The notes under the pieces are model-generated. The model was not told where the DNA came from, searched no databases, and was given only the letters and a program-made list of their open reading frames with translations. 64,000 nt of DNA from Hymenobacter busanensis. GTDB lineage: Bacteria > Bacteroidota > Bacteroidia > Cytophagales > Hymenobacteraceae. Each line of letters begins with the position of its first letter. The stretch's first letter is position 1. The DNA is taken from NCBI RefSeq assembly GCF_008727865.1, contig NZ_VTWU01000003.1, positions 657,374 through 721,373 on the forward strand, in the 5' to 3' direction. Position numbers and translations under genes: made by a program. Of the stretch, positions 42,693 through 50,994 are shown in pieces.

Positions 42693-43697
42693 ATGAACGC
42701 GATGAATAGCCCGCTGATCCGGATCGGCGTCTTTTATGACGGCAATTATTTCCTGAAGATCAGTGATTACTACTACTTCCAGCACGAGCGTAAGGCTCGT
42801 ATCAGCCTGGAAGGTCTGCACGAGTTTATCTGCCACCAAGTGGCCGAAGACGAAGACGCCGATGTGCGCCTGTGCCAGATTACGGAACCTCACTTCTTCC
42901 GCGGCCGCCTCTCGGCCACGGAGGCCCGCGAGAAAGACCGGTTGTTCCACGACCGTCTTTTGGACGACATCCTGATGAACATGTCGATCCAGACGCACTA
43001 CATGCCCCTGAAGACGCGCGACGGCCGCTTGCAGGAAAAAGGCGTGGACGTATGGCTGGCCCTCGAAGCCCTGGAGCTGTCCATGACCAAGCACCTGGAC
43101 GTGGTCGTGCTCATTGCCGGCGACTCCGACTACGTGCCCCTGATCAAGAAGCTGAACACCGTGGGTACCCGCGTGATGCTGCTGAGCTGGGACTTCAAGT
43201 ACACCGACTTCAAAGGCGAAAACCGCGTAACGCGCCCCTCGCAGCTGCTGCTGGAGACGGTGAACTACGCCGTGGCCATGAACGAGGTGATTGACAACCC
43301 CGTGAGCAAGTACGAGCCCCTGGTCGACGAGCTGTTTGTGAACACGCCCGAGCCCTCCTCGTACCCCAACGTGGCCACGCCGCCCCGGCCCTACGTGCCC
43401 ACGGCTGCCGGCCCCGAAGGCTCGATTGGTGTCAGCACCATCAAGAACCTGAAGAACGGCTACGGGTTTGTGGTAATGCCGCCCAACAACCTGTTCTTCT
43501 CCTACGCCGACATGGCCGACGGCCAGGACTTCAACGAGCTGCACGAAGGCGACTGGGTGGAATTCACCGTGGGTCGTAACCACCGCAACGAAGACTGTGC
43601 CCGCAACGTGCGTAAAACCGAGGCTCCTGCCGAAAGCGAAGACGAGGAATACGACAACGAGCACGAGCCCGAATCGGCCGAAACCGAACAGCTCTAA
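42693..43697 (+). CDS. NYN-domain ribonuclease with C-terminal cold-shock domain
   Basis: A 334-residue protein. Residues 1-~190 are a NYN (PIN-like, LabA/DUF88) domain: IGVFYDGNYFLKIS with Asp15, KGVDVWLALEALEL with the central Asp, and VVVLIAGDSDYVPLIKKL with the GDSD acidic cluster, the expected metal-binding site of a ribonuclease. A proline-rich linker follows. Residues ~247-310 are a cold-shock-like OB fold (GVSTIKNLKNGYGFVVMPPNNLFFSYADM, GDWVEFTVGRNHRNEDCARNV). The tail is very acidic. The fusion implies RNA binding and cleavage in one protein. Two close ATGs exist (42693, 42702). Confidence 0.9.
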   Translation: MNAMNSPLIRIGVFYDGNYFLKISDYYYFQHERKARISLEGLHEFICHQVAEDEDADVRLCQITEPHFFRGRLSATEAREKDRLFHDRLLDDILMNMSIQTHYMPLKTRDGRLQEKGVDVWLALEALELSMTKHLDVVVLIAGDSDYVPLIKKLNTVGTRVMLLSWDFKYTDFKGENRVTRPSQLLLETVNYAVAMNEVIDNPVSKYEPLVDELFVNTPEPSSYPNVATPPRPYVPTAAGPEGSIGVSTIKNLKNGYGFVVMPPNNLFFSYADMADGQDFNELHEGDWVEFTVGRNHRNEDCARNVRKTEAPAESEDEEYDNEHEPESAETEQL

Positions 43698-43728
43698 GCT
43701 ACCCCATTACTTTGCCCGGCGTTACCAT

Positions 43729-43779
43729 CGCGGCCGGACCAGTAGGCGCCTTGCCCGGCTCCTGCTGAGTCCGGCCGCG
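43729..43779. terminator. Inverted repeat between convergent genes
   Basis: Perfect 11-bp arms CGCGGCCGGAC / GTCCGGCCGCG separated by 29 nt, between the NYN gene and the thioesterase gene. No T run; probably a bidirectional terminator. Confidence 0.5.
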
Positions 43780-43785
43780 GTGCGT

Positions 43786-44280
43786 TCAGGCAGTTTGCGG
43801 CGCGTCGGGTTCGGCGCCCAACTGCCCGGTCAGGGCCTGAATAAAGTCGCGCTTCGAGGCCGGGTAGCGGTTGAAGGTGCCCAAACCGCGCGCCACCGTA
43901 AGCTGCCGGGCCGGGCACTCAATGGTCCCGTCGACGACGACCAAGCTTTTGCCGTGGTGCTCGACGCGGGCGGTGGCCACCAGCTCGTCGTGCAGGCGCA
44001 CGGGGTGCAGGAAGTTCATCTTGAACTCGACGGTGGATACCAATTCTTGCTCCACAAAAGCCTGGGTGAGGGCGGCGGCGCCCAGCACGGCGTCCATCAG
44101 GCCGGCCACCACGCCGCCGTGGCAGGTGCCGGGCGACGACAGGTGGTCTTCGCGCACCTTCATGGTATAGGTGACGCGGCCGGGCGCCTGCACCGTCAGC
44201 TGCAGGCCGTTGGTGCGGCCGTAGTGGTTGATTTGGTTGTAAAAAGCCACCAAGGCGGCTACGTCGGGCTGCTCGGCCAT
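43786..44280 (-). CDS. PaaI-family hotdog thioesterase
   Basis: A 164-residue single hotdog domain. The motif SSPGTCHGGVVAGLMDAVLGAAAL is the PaaI/YbgC-type signature (HGGVxxxLxD), with the Asp positioned to activate water; FKMNFLHPVRLHDELVATARVEHHGKSLVVVDGTIEC completes the fold. Such enzymes hydrolyse acyl-CoA thioesters, in PaaI those of phenylacetate breakdown. The acyl group cannot be told here. It is divergent from the DUF962 gene with ~70 bp between starts. Confidence 0.93.
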   Translation of the reverse strand: MAEQPDVAALVAFYNQINHYGRTNGLQLTVQAPGRVTYTMKVREDHLSSPGTCHGGVVAGLMDAVLGAAALTQAFVEQELVSTVEFKMNFLHPVRLHDELVATARVEHHGKSLVVVDGTIECPARQLTVARGLGTFNRYPASKRDFIQALTGQLGAEPDAPQTA

Positions 44281-44351
44281 GCGGGGCAGGTATAGGTTGG
44301 GTTTGGCCGAAAAGTTAGGTTACTTTCCTCGTACCCCAGTTGCTGCGCGCT

Positions 44352-44672
44352 ATGGCTTCCCACCTGCCCCACAACCTCACGTTTGCCGAGTTCTACCCGC
44401 ACTACCTGCGCGAGCATAGCCGGCGCGGCACGCGGGTGCTGCATTTCGTGGGCACTTCGCTATTCCTGCTCTGTGTGCTGGCCGCCGTGGGGCTGCGCCG
44501 GCCGGGCTTGCTGCTGGCGGGCGTGGTAGCGGCCTATGGTTGCGCGTGGGTAGGGCACTTTTTTGTCGAGAAGAACCGCCCGGCCACCTTTCAGTACCCG
44601 TGGCTCTCGTTGCGCGGCGACTTCCGGCTGTACTGGGACTTGCTGCGCGGCCGGGAGAAATTCAACGGATAG
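44352..44672 (+). CDS. DUF962 / Mpo1-like small membrane protein
   Basis: A 106-residue protein starting MASHLPHNLTFAEFYPHYLREHS. The conserved features are the N-terminal FxEFYPxYLxEHxxxxxRxLHFxGT, two hydrophobic helices (SLFLLCVLAAVGL, LLLAGVVAAYGCAWVGHFFVEKNRPATF), and the motif PWLSLRGDFRLYWDLL. This is the DUF962 family; its yeast member Mpo1 is an Fe2+-dependent 2-hydroxy fatty acid dioxygenase and the histidines (H31-type LHF, GHFF) match the conserved set. Activity in bacteria is inference. Confidence 0.9.
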   Translation: MASHLPHNLTFAEFYPHYLREHSRRGTRVLHFVGTSLFLLCVLAAVGLRRPGLLLAGVVAAYGCAWVGHFFVEKNRPATFQYPWLSLRGDFRLYWDLLRGREKFNG

Positions 44673-44686
44673 CCCGCAACAGCCCA

Positions 44687-45124
44687 TTACAGACTTTTCT
44701 GCATCAGAAAATGCGGAATGACGCCAAACAGCGTGTGCGACGGTTCGATGACCGTGTAGCCAAGGCGCTGGTAAAACGCCACTGCCGTTTCGCGGGCGTG
44801 CAGCACAATTTCCGTGAAGCCTTGCCGGCGGGCAGCGTCTTCGAGGTAGTGCATGAGCTGTTGGCCCACGCCGTGGCCCTGCCAGGCGGGCGCTACGGCC
44901 ATGTAGCGCACTTGGCCCTGCTGCGGGCCGCTGGGGCTGAGGCGCGCTACGCCGGCTATTGCGCCGCTGGGCGCACGCCAAAGGGCGTGGGTAGTGGTGG
45001 GCGCGTCGTCGTCGGGGGCACGCTCCGAGCCTGCGGGCTGCTGCCAGGGCTGGCGCAGCACTTCGAAGCGCAGGCGGTAGTAGGCGGTCCAGTCGGCGGG
45101 GGTAAGCGGGGCTTCTACGGGCAT
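44687..45124 (-). CDS. GNAT family N-acetyltransferase (ElaA-like)
   Basis: A 145-residue acetyltransferase from the ATG at 45124. YYRLRFEVLRQPW at residues ~15-27 recalls ElaA; the acetyl-CoA loop is VAPAWQGHGVGQQLM (Q/RxxGxG/A) and the C-terminal FYQRLGYTVIEPSHTLFGVIPHFLMQK is typical. The target is not predictable. It is convergent with DUF962 with a 14-bp gap and divergent from yajQ with 150 bp between starts. Confidence 0.92.
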   Translation of the reverse strand: MPVEAPLTPADWTAYYRLRFEVLRQPWQQPAGSERAPDDDAPTTTHALWRAPSGAIAGVARLSPSGPQQGQVRYMAVAPAWQGHGVGQQLMHYLEDAARRQGFTEIVLHARETAVAFYQRLGYTVIEPSHTLFGVIPHFLMQKSL

Positions 45125-45274
45125 GAGGACGCAGGAAAGACGGAAAGGCGGCCGGCGGATGTAGCCATTTGCGGGCCGGTTGCGTTGGATAGTTTGCCAA
45201 ATTAGCCAACCTTTGGCCTCCCGTTCCGGCCCAGGGGCCGAGGCGGACATGGTTTTACCCCTTTCCCCGCTCGC

Positions 45275-45772
45275 ATGGCATCCTTCGATATCGTCAGCAA
45301 AGTAGACCCGCAAACGCTGGAAAACGCCGTCAACACCGCCAAAAAGGAGTTGCAGACGCGCTACGATTTCCGCGACACCAAGGGCGGCTACGAGTTGAAC
45401 AAGAGCGACAACAGCATCGAGCTGTCGTCGGAAAACTCCATGAAGATCAAGGCTATGGAGGATATTCTGATGGGCCGCGTGATCAAGCAGGGCCTCGACG
45501 CAACCTGTCTCGACTACTCGGCCGACGAGAAACCCTCGGGCGCGCTGGTGAAGAAGACGCTGAAGGTGCGGGCCGGCATCGAGAAAGACCTCAGCCGCCA
45601 GATTCAGAAGCTCATCAAAGACTCCAAGCTGAAGGTGGAAGCCCAGATTCAAGGCGACCAGCTGCGCGTGACGGCCAAAAAAATCGACGACCTGCAAGCT
45701 GTCATTACCTTGCTGCGCGCCAACGCCGCCACGCTCGGCCAGCCGCTGCAGTTCGTAAACATGAAAAGCTAA
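45275..45772 (+). CDS. yajQ: YajQ-family nucleotide-binding protein
   Basis: A 165-residue protein with the complete YajQ sequence: MASFDIVSKVDPQTLENAVNTAKKELQTRYDFRDTKG at the start, the SENSMKIKAMEDIL region, and the ending DDLQAVITLLRANAATLGQPLQFVNMKS with small insertions. YajQ has two ferredoxin-like domains. Members bind nucleotides/RNA and, in some proteobacteria, cyclic di-GMP; the role in Bacteroidota is not known. Length is the family norm (about 160-165). Confidence 0.97.
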   Translation: MASFDIVSKVDPQTLENAVNTAKKELQTRYDFRDTKGGYELNKSDNSIELSSENSMKIKAMEDILMGRVIKQGLDATCLDYSADEKPSGALVKKTLKVRAGIEKDLSRQIQKLIKDSKLKVEAQIQGDQLRVTAKKIDDLQAVITLLRANAATLGQPLQFVNMKS

Positions 45773-45885
45773 TTCAATGTGGAAAATGTGAGGAAATGTG
45801 ACTCATGCGGCCGCACCTGACGGGCCTGCATCCGTTCATTTTTCCACATTCCGCACATTCCGACGCATTCCTCCCTTTCAACACT

Positions 45886-46653
45886 GTGTTCGACCTTTCT
45901 GTCTTTTCTGACCCCCAGGCGTGGGTGAGCTTGCTCACCCTCACGTTCATGGAAATCGTGCTGGGCATCGACAATATCATCTTCATTTCCATCGTCGTCA
46001 ACCGGCTCGACCCGAAGGACCAGAAACGCGGCCGCACCATCGGTCTGATGCTGGCGTTGCTGTTCCGCATCGGGCTGCTGCTGAGTATTTCGTGGATTGT
46101 GGGCCTCAAAGCCCCGCTGTTTCACATCGACATTCCGTGGGCCGACCACGACTTTGGCGTGACCGGCCGCGACATCATCCTGTTTTTCGGCGGCCTGTTC
46201 CTGATCGGCAAGAGCACCACCGAAATTCACACCAAGCTCCAGGGCGAAGAAGAGGCCGAGGGCACTACGCCGCAATACAGCACGCTCACGCGCATCATCC
46301 TGCAAATCATCGTCATCGACATCGTGTTCAGCTTCGACTCGATTCTGACGGCCGTGGGCTTGGTCGACAACGTGCTGATTATGATTCTGGCTGTGATTCT
46401 GGCCATGGCCGTAATGATGGCGTTTTCGGGCCTCGTCAGCACTTTCGTCAACCGCAACCCCACCATCAAGATGCTGGCCCTGTCGTTCCTGATTATGATT
46501 GGGGTGATGCTGGTGATGGAGGCCTTCCACAAGGAAATCGAGAAGGGCTACATCTACTTTGCCATGTTCTTCTCGCTGGTGGTGGAGCTGCTGAACATGC
46601 GCCTGCGCAAGCAAGCCGAGCCCGTGCACCTGCGCGACTCGCGCTACGACTAA
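45886..46653 (+). CDS. TerC-family integral membrane protein
   Basis: About 255 residues from a GTG at 45886 (VFDLSVFSDPQAWVSLLTLTFMEIVLGIDNIIFISI); an ATG at 45805 is in frame but adds a non-conserved leader. The double motif LEIVLGIDNIIF and the later IVIDIVFSFDSILTAVG contain the conserved Asp residues of TerC/Alx proteins; seven to eight hydrophobic helices are visible. Family members are linked to tellurite resistance and, for Alx/TerC homologues, to Mn2+ export that metallates exported proteins. A manganese role here is inference. It follows yajQ by 113 bp. Confidence 0.93.
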   Translation: MFDLSVFSDPQAWVSLLTLTFMEIVLGIDNIIFISIVVNRLDPKDQKRGRTIGLMLALLFRIGLLLSISWIVGLKAPLFHIDIPWADHDFGVTGRDIILFFGGLFLIGKSTTEIHTKLQGEEEAEGTTPQYSTLTRIILQIIVIDIVFSFDSILTAVGLVDNVLIMILAVILAMAVMMAFSGLVSTFVNRNPTIKMLALSFLIMIGVMLVMEAFHKEIEKGYIYFAMFFSLVVELLNMRLRKQAEPVHLRDSRYD

Positions 46654-46669
46654 GCGCACCAATCCGGCA

Positions 46670-46711
46670 AGCAACAGGCCCGGCGGAAGTGTTTCCGTCG
46701 GGCCTGTTGCT
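46670..46711 (+). terminator. Terminator of the TerC-family gene
   Basis: 19-bp arms AGCAACAGGCCCGGCGGAA / TTCCGTCGGGCCTGTTGCT (one mismatch) with a 4-nt loop, 16 bp after the stop, followed by GTTT. Confidence 0.8.
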
Positions 46712-46732
46712 GTTTCGGGGGGCGGTGCTTGC

Positions 46733-47695
46733 TCAGAAAATGGTGAGGAAATACAGAATCAGCAGCGCCACGCCGGTGGCCGGAAAGGCGCTGTCGACGG
46801 CGCGCTTGTGCGTAGCGCCGGGCCAGGCGCCCAGCGCGGCCATTATCGTCATGAACACGGGCAGCACATACATCAGCTTGCTGGTGGCGTAGGCCACCAC
46901 CGGGGAACCGGTTTCGGCCAGCGACTGGTACGTGCGCACCAGCCGGAAAATCATGCTGCGTCGAATATGCAGCGGGCTGCCGATGGCGTAGTCGGCGTGC
47001 GAGCGGAACGCGGCGTGCTGGGTTTTTACCCAGTAAAAAACTTCTACCACACTGCCTCCACGCCCATACACGAAATGCCGGTCGGTGCCCACCACGCGCT
47101 CCTGCGCAAAGTCAACGGTCAGGAGGCTGTCGAGCAGCAGCAGCACGCCAAACAGGAAAACGGCCCGGCAGAGCCAGCGGGCCACGGGCGCCGCCCGCGC
47201 ATACTGCGCGGCAAACGGCGACGGGCGCTTGGGCGGCTGGTAGGTGCGCAGGTGCTCGTGGTGCAAGCGGCGCAGCTCCGGGTCGCGCAGGGTGGCGTAG
47301 GCGTGTTCCACGTCGGCCAGCAGCTTGCGCATGGCCGGGTCGATGAGGTTTTGGTGCAAGGTCTGTTTCCAGCGGCGGTAGGCCTGCTCGATTTGCGCCG
47401 GGCTGGCCGAATACGGCACCCGCAGCACCTGGTAGGCATTGCCGGAAAAAGGCCGACTGGGCCGCTGGGACAGCGCGGGCGGCTGCGCACCGCGCAGGCG
47501 GGCGTCGTAGCGGGCGCGCCGCTCGGGGTGGCTCAGCGTGTCGTAGGCCTCATTCACCAGCAGGTAGCGGGCGTGGGCGGCGGGGTCGGGCGTGCGGTCG
47601 GGGTGGGTGAGGCGCACCCAATGCAAGTACGCACGGCGGATGTCGGCCGCGGTGGCTTGCTCGCTCAGCTCCAGCACTTGGTAATAGGTGGTCAC
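46733..47695 (-). CDS. Membrane-anchored J-domain protein with a second, degenerate J domain
   Basis: A 320-residue protein starting at GTG 47695, four bases overlapping the upstream stop (GTGA). Residues 1-65 are a J domain with YYQVLELSEQATAADIRRAYLHWVRLTHPDR; HPD is at 31-33, so it should stimulate DnaK ATPase. Residues 84-150 (YQVLRVPYSASPAQIEQAYRRWKQTL...YATLRDPELRRLH) are J-like but lack HPD. Hydrophobic helices at about 175-195 (CRAVFLFGVLLLLDSLL) and near the C-terminus (LMYVLPVFMTIMAAL, VALLILYFLTIF) anchor it in the membrane with the J domains in the cytoplasm. Confidence 0.88.
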   Translation of the reverse strand: MTTYYQVLELSEQATAADIRRAYLHWVRLTHPDRTPDPAAHARYLLVNEAYDTLSHPERRARYDARLRGAQPPALSQRPSRPFSGNAYQVLRVPYSASPAQIEQAYRRWKQTLHQNLIDPAMRKLLADVEHAYATLRDPELRRLHHEHLRTYQPPKRPSPFAAQYARAAPVARWLCRAVFLFGVLLLLDSLLTVDFAQERVVGTDRHFVYGRGGSVVEVFYWVKTQHAAFRSHADYAIGSPLHIRRSMIFRLVRTYQSLAETGSPVVAYATSKLMYVLPVFMTIMAALGAWPGATHKRAVDSAFPATGVALLILYFLTIF

Positions 47696-48123
47696 GCGGC
47701 GTCGGGGGAGGTGGCCAGCGTTGCCACGGTAGGGAGTTGGGTACTCACGCGCTGCCGCACCAGCTCCAGCACGCGGCGGTTGCACTCGGCGCGGTGGCGG
47801 CGGTAAAAGGCATATTCGTCGGTGGTGAGCAGACCGCACACCATACCCACAACCGTGTGCTGCAGGCGGGCATTGCGCTGCAGCAGCTCCAGCACGAGGC
47901 GTTCCTGGTCGGCAGCAGCGGCCGTAGCCAAGGGCAGGCGGTACTCGCGGCTTACGTCGGCTACCAGCTGCAGCAGGTGCGCGTTCAGCAGCTTGAGCAC
48001 TGGGCGCAGCGTGTGGTGCAAAAACGCGTCGGCGGTGCCGGCTACGGCCGTGGGCTCAACGGGCACCGAGGGGCGCAGGGCACGCAGCGCGTCATCGGCA
48101 GAAGAGGATGGCTCGGGAGGCAT
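47692..48123 (-). CDS. Hypothetical protein coupled to the J-domain gene
   Basis: A 143-residue protein starting MPPEPSSSADDALRALRP. After a Pro/Ser/Ala-rich start it is mostly helical (DAFLHHTLRPVLKLLNAHLLQLVADVSREYRL, ERLVLELLQRNARLQHTVVGMVCGLLTTDEYAFYRRHRAECNRRVLELVRQRV). No family recognised and no signal peptide. The 4-bp stop-start overlap with the J-domain gene indicates translational coupling, so the two products probably act together, perhaps as co-chaperone and client adaptor; that is inference. Confidence 0.75.
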   Translation of the reverse strand: MPPEPSSSADDALRALRPSVPVEPTAVAGTADAFLHHTLRPVLKLLNAHLLQLVADVSREYRLPLATAAAADQERLVLELLQRNARLQHTVVGMVCGLLTTDEYAFYRRHRAECNRRVLELVRQRVSTQLPTVATLATSPDAA

Positions 48124-48150
48124 GGCGCAGGCAGTAGGTCTTCATAAAAA

Positions 48151-48182
48151 ACGCCGCCCGGCCAAAAATGGTCGGGCGGCGT
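48151..48182 (-). terminator. Rho-independent terminator of the M36 protease gene
   Basis: Perfect arms ACGCCGCCCGGCC / GGTCGGGCGGCGT (one G-T) around AAAAAT, followed on the - strand by TTTTTT. It lies 20 bp after the protease stop. Confidence 0.88.
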
Positions 48183-48202
48183 GTAAAGAAAGCAACGGGA
48201 GC

Positions 48203-50854
48203 TTAGTGGCGCACCATCAGCTTGTGCGAAGCCGTGCCCGTAGAGCCCGTCAGGCGCACCACGTACATGCCAGCGGTGAGGTCTGCCGTGTTCAGCTCTA
48301 CCCCGTCGCGCTGCAGCACCGTGGCCGAAGCCGAGGTACGCTGCACGACCTGGCCCAGTGTGTTCAGCAGCTCTACTTCCACCGGCGTGGTGCTGCCGGC
48401 GGCCATGCGCACCGTCACGCGGTCCTGGGCCGGGTTCGGGAACACCGCCAGCATATCGGCCGTCAGCTTGGCTTTGGCGGCCAGGGTCGGGTGCAGCTGG
48501 AAGCTGATGGTTTGGTCGGTGAGGCTGTTGGACGAGCCTTGGCTGGCGCCGTAGCCCATGCCGCGGCGGGCAAACACCTGCCAAATCAAGTCGTGGTTGG
48601 CTTTGCCGTTGTTGATGGAGTCAGCCATCAGAATGCCGTTGCGGCCGCTGATGAAGCCCGGGTTGCAGCCTTGCAGCTTCATGCCATCGAGTACCAGCTG
48701 GAGGCACATGTTGTTGCCGCCGGTGCTGGCGTAGAGGTTCGTGTTGTAGCCGTAGCGGCCGATGAAGGCCCAGTTCAGGTCCCACAACACGGTGGCCCAT
48801 ACTTCACCGATGTTGTGCACTTCGGTGTAGGCGCCCGTGCCGATGATGGCGTAGGTGTAGTTGTTGATCGAGAAGTTGGTGGTGTAAGGCAGGTTGCGGA
48901 TGCCGGCACTGCCCAGCGCCTGGAAGCCTACGTACTGCCCTACGCCGCGGGGCGTGTCGCCGGTGCTGCGCGGGGGCGTGGTAATCCACAGGCCCAGGAA
49001 GTCGCTCCAGCCTTCGCCCATCTGCTCAGCGTTGCGCAGGCAGTTCGAGTTGGCCGGGCCGCCGGTGAGGCGGTTGGAAATGCCGTGGCCGTATTCGTGC
49101 GAAATAACACCGTTGTCGAAGTCCCCGTCGCGTTGGGCGGTGCGCAGCAGGCGCATCGTTACCGTGCTGGTTTGCGACGTTTGCACCAGCTGGTCGCCGG
49201 TGGCTTTGGTTACGCCCAGTACCGGAATGGTTATTTGCGGCCCGATCGTGGAGGTGGTAAAGATGGTGGGCAGGTTGTTCGACGCTACCGAGTCGGCAAT
49301 GATGACGGCACGGGCGCCGGCGTTTTGCGCGTTCAGTACCTGCGCGCCGTAGCTGCAGCGCGGGCTGCGGCGAACCAGGGCAATGTTGCCCCGCACGGCG
49401 CGGGCGTTCAGCAGCGTGCCACAGCCATAGGCCGGGCGCGACGAGCCGTCGTTAACCACCACCAGCGTATCGTTGATGGGCCCGGTCGTGAGCAGATCGG
49501 GGCCGAAAATGCCCAGGGCATCGGTGGCGTTGTAGGCCGTGGTGCTCGGCGTGATGAGCGTGATGGGACGGGCGGTGTTGTTCCAGGAAGCCTGCTGGAA
49601 GCGGTACATCTGCATGCGCGGCTTCTGCCCGTCGGAGGGGGTGCCAAAGTTGGCGTTGTCGAAACCGCCGCCGTCCTGCGCTTCGGCCTGCACTTCGTCG
49701 TTGCCGAGGCCGGTGCTGCTGTAGTTGGTGGTCTGGAAGTTGCCCGCTACTTCGGTGAAGCCGTGTACGGCCATCACGTCGTGCATCAGGTTGTTCCAGT
49801 AGAACAGGTTGGTAATGGCAGCCGGGCGGTTTTGCAGCGGCGTGGCCGTGGCTACGTACGGAGCGGTAAACTCCAGCGTGGCCCCGCCGTTGACGGTGCT
49901 GCCGGGCGTGTTGGTGGCGGCGGCGTCGTCGTAGGCATACACGTTGTTGCCGCGCGTAATGGTGTACTCAGCCCCGGCGGTGCCGTTGGTGTCGTGCCAG
50001 CCAAACGGCGACGCTACCGAGTTGGCCGGGTCTGTTACGATGGTTTGCGCGCCGTGCAGGGGGCTTTCCAGCGGCATGGCAAACACGTTGTAGCTGTTGG
50101 GCGCGTTCGGGCGTTGCGGGTTCTGGGGCGTAGCCGGCGTCAGCACCTGCGTGGCGCCCAAAGCGTCGGCCATGCGCTTGCCAATGTGGGCAAAGCTGGC
50201 CGGCTCGTGCACAATGTAGTCGTACTGGTCGAGCAGGGCACCGGTCTGGGCATCCACGCGGGCGCTCCAGTAATGGTCGGCACGCTTGGGGTAAATTTCC
50301 ACGTCCCAAGTCAGGGCCAGCGTGCCGTCGGGGCGGGGCAAATACATGAGCTTAGCCTTGATAGGCTCCAGCGAAATGCCGCCGTCGTTGAAGCGAATAC
50401 CCGCCGTTACCGACCCTTCGCCCTGGCGCTGCAGCCCGGTGGGTTGGGGCAGGTTGAGGGCTTGGGCCGTGGCCGCTACGGCTTGTTCGGCCGTCAGGCC
50501 AGGCGCGGCCGTGCGCACGGCGGTGTTGGCGTTGGCCACAAACGAGCTGTGGGCGCCGGCCACGCGGCCGTTGCGGTCGAGGTGCACGTCGGCTACGGCG
50601 TTGTACACTTCAATGCCCAGCACGCGCTGGCGCAGGTACACGTGCGTGATGCCGTTGTGGGCGTCGGTGTACTGCGACGTAACGGCGGGGTTCAGCAAAT
50701 CGGCTTCGCTCAGGCCGAACTTGGTGCGCTGGGCCTGCAGGTGCTCCAGCGCTTTGGTGAGCGGGGTCGATGTCTGCCCCAGGCCCAATGTGGGCAGAGC
50801 CAGTAACGCGGCCAGCGTGAGCGACCGGCCAAACTGCGTAAAAGTGTGGGTCAT
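48203..50854 (-). CDS. Secreted fungalysin (M36) metalloprotease with PA insert and T9SS sorting tail
   Basis: An 883-residue protease. Signal peptide MTHTFTQFGRSLTLAALLALPTLGLGQ; N-terminal propeptide (FTP/PepSY-like) to about residue 240; M36 catalytic domain with the zinc motif HEYGH at 586-590 and the glutamate ligand in MGEGWSDFLGLW about 25 residues later. A PA domain (NARAVRGNIALVRRSPRCSYGAQVLNAQNAGARAVIIAD) is inserted before the zinc site, as in related bacterial fungalysins. The last ~80 residues are a type A sorting domain (LAVFPNPAQDRVTVRM ... LTAGMYVVRLTG ... HKLMVRH). It should be exported by T9SS and digest extracellular protein. Confidence 0.95.
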   Translation of the reverse strand: MTHTFTQFGRSLTLAALLALPTLGLGQTSTPLTKALEHLQAQRTKFGLSEADLLNPAVTSQYTDAHNGITHVYLRQRVLGIEVYNAVADVHLDRNGRVAGAHSSFVANANTAVRTAAPGLTAEQAVAATAQALNLPQPTGLQRQGEGSVTAGIRFNDGGISLEPIKAKLMYLPRPDGTLALTWDVEIYPKRADHYWSARVDAQTGALLDQYDYIVHEPASFAHIGKRMADALGATQVLTPATPQNPQRPNAPNSYNVFAMPLESPLHGAQTIVTDPANSVASPFGWHDTNGTAGAEYTITRGNNVYAYDDAAATNTPGSTVNGGATLEFTAPYVATATPLQNRPAAITNLFYWNNLMHDVMAVHGFTEVAGNFQTTNYSSTGLGNDEVQAEAQDGGGFDNANFGTPSDGQKPRMQMYRFQQASWNNTARPITLITPSTTAYNATDALGIFGPDLLTTGPINDTLVVVNDGSSRPAYGCGTLLNARAVRGNIALVRRSPRCSYGAQVLNAQNAGARAVIIADSVASNNLPTIFTTSTIGPQITIPVLGVTKATGDQLVQTSQTSTVTMRLLRTAQRDGDFDNGVISHEYGHGISNRLTGGPANSNCLRNAEQMGEGWSDFLGLWITTPPRSTGDTPRGVGQYVGFQALGSAGIRNLPYTTNFSINNYTYAIIGTGAYTEVHNIGEVWATVLWDLNWAFIGRYGYNTNLYASTGGNNMCLQLVLDGMKLQGCNPGFISGRNGILMADSINNGKANHDLIWQVFARRGMGYGASQGSSNSLTDQTISFQLHPTLAAKAKLTADMLAVFPNPAQDRVTVRMAAGSTTPVEVELLNTLGQVVQRTSASATVLQRDGVELNTADLTAGMYVVRLTGSTGTASHKLMVRH

Positions 50855-50994
50855 GAACGGGGTATGGTGAGTATCCTAAACAAGCACGCACCGCTGCCGC
50901 GGTGCGAGGTTCTAAAGATACACACGCTGGCCGGTAAATCCGAACACTTGTAAGGCGTTTTCCGTATGCCCTTGCCCGCTTAACTGAGCTCCTG

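Noticed and set aside
45775..45850. GTGGAAAA / TTTTCCAC inverted repeat between yajQ and the TerC-family gene as a terminator
   Set aside because: The 8-bp arms are 51 bp apart, with no T run, and overlap an optional N-terminal extension of the TerC-family frame; support is too weak.
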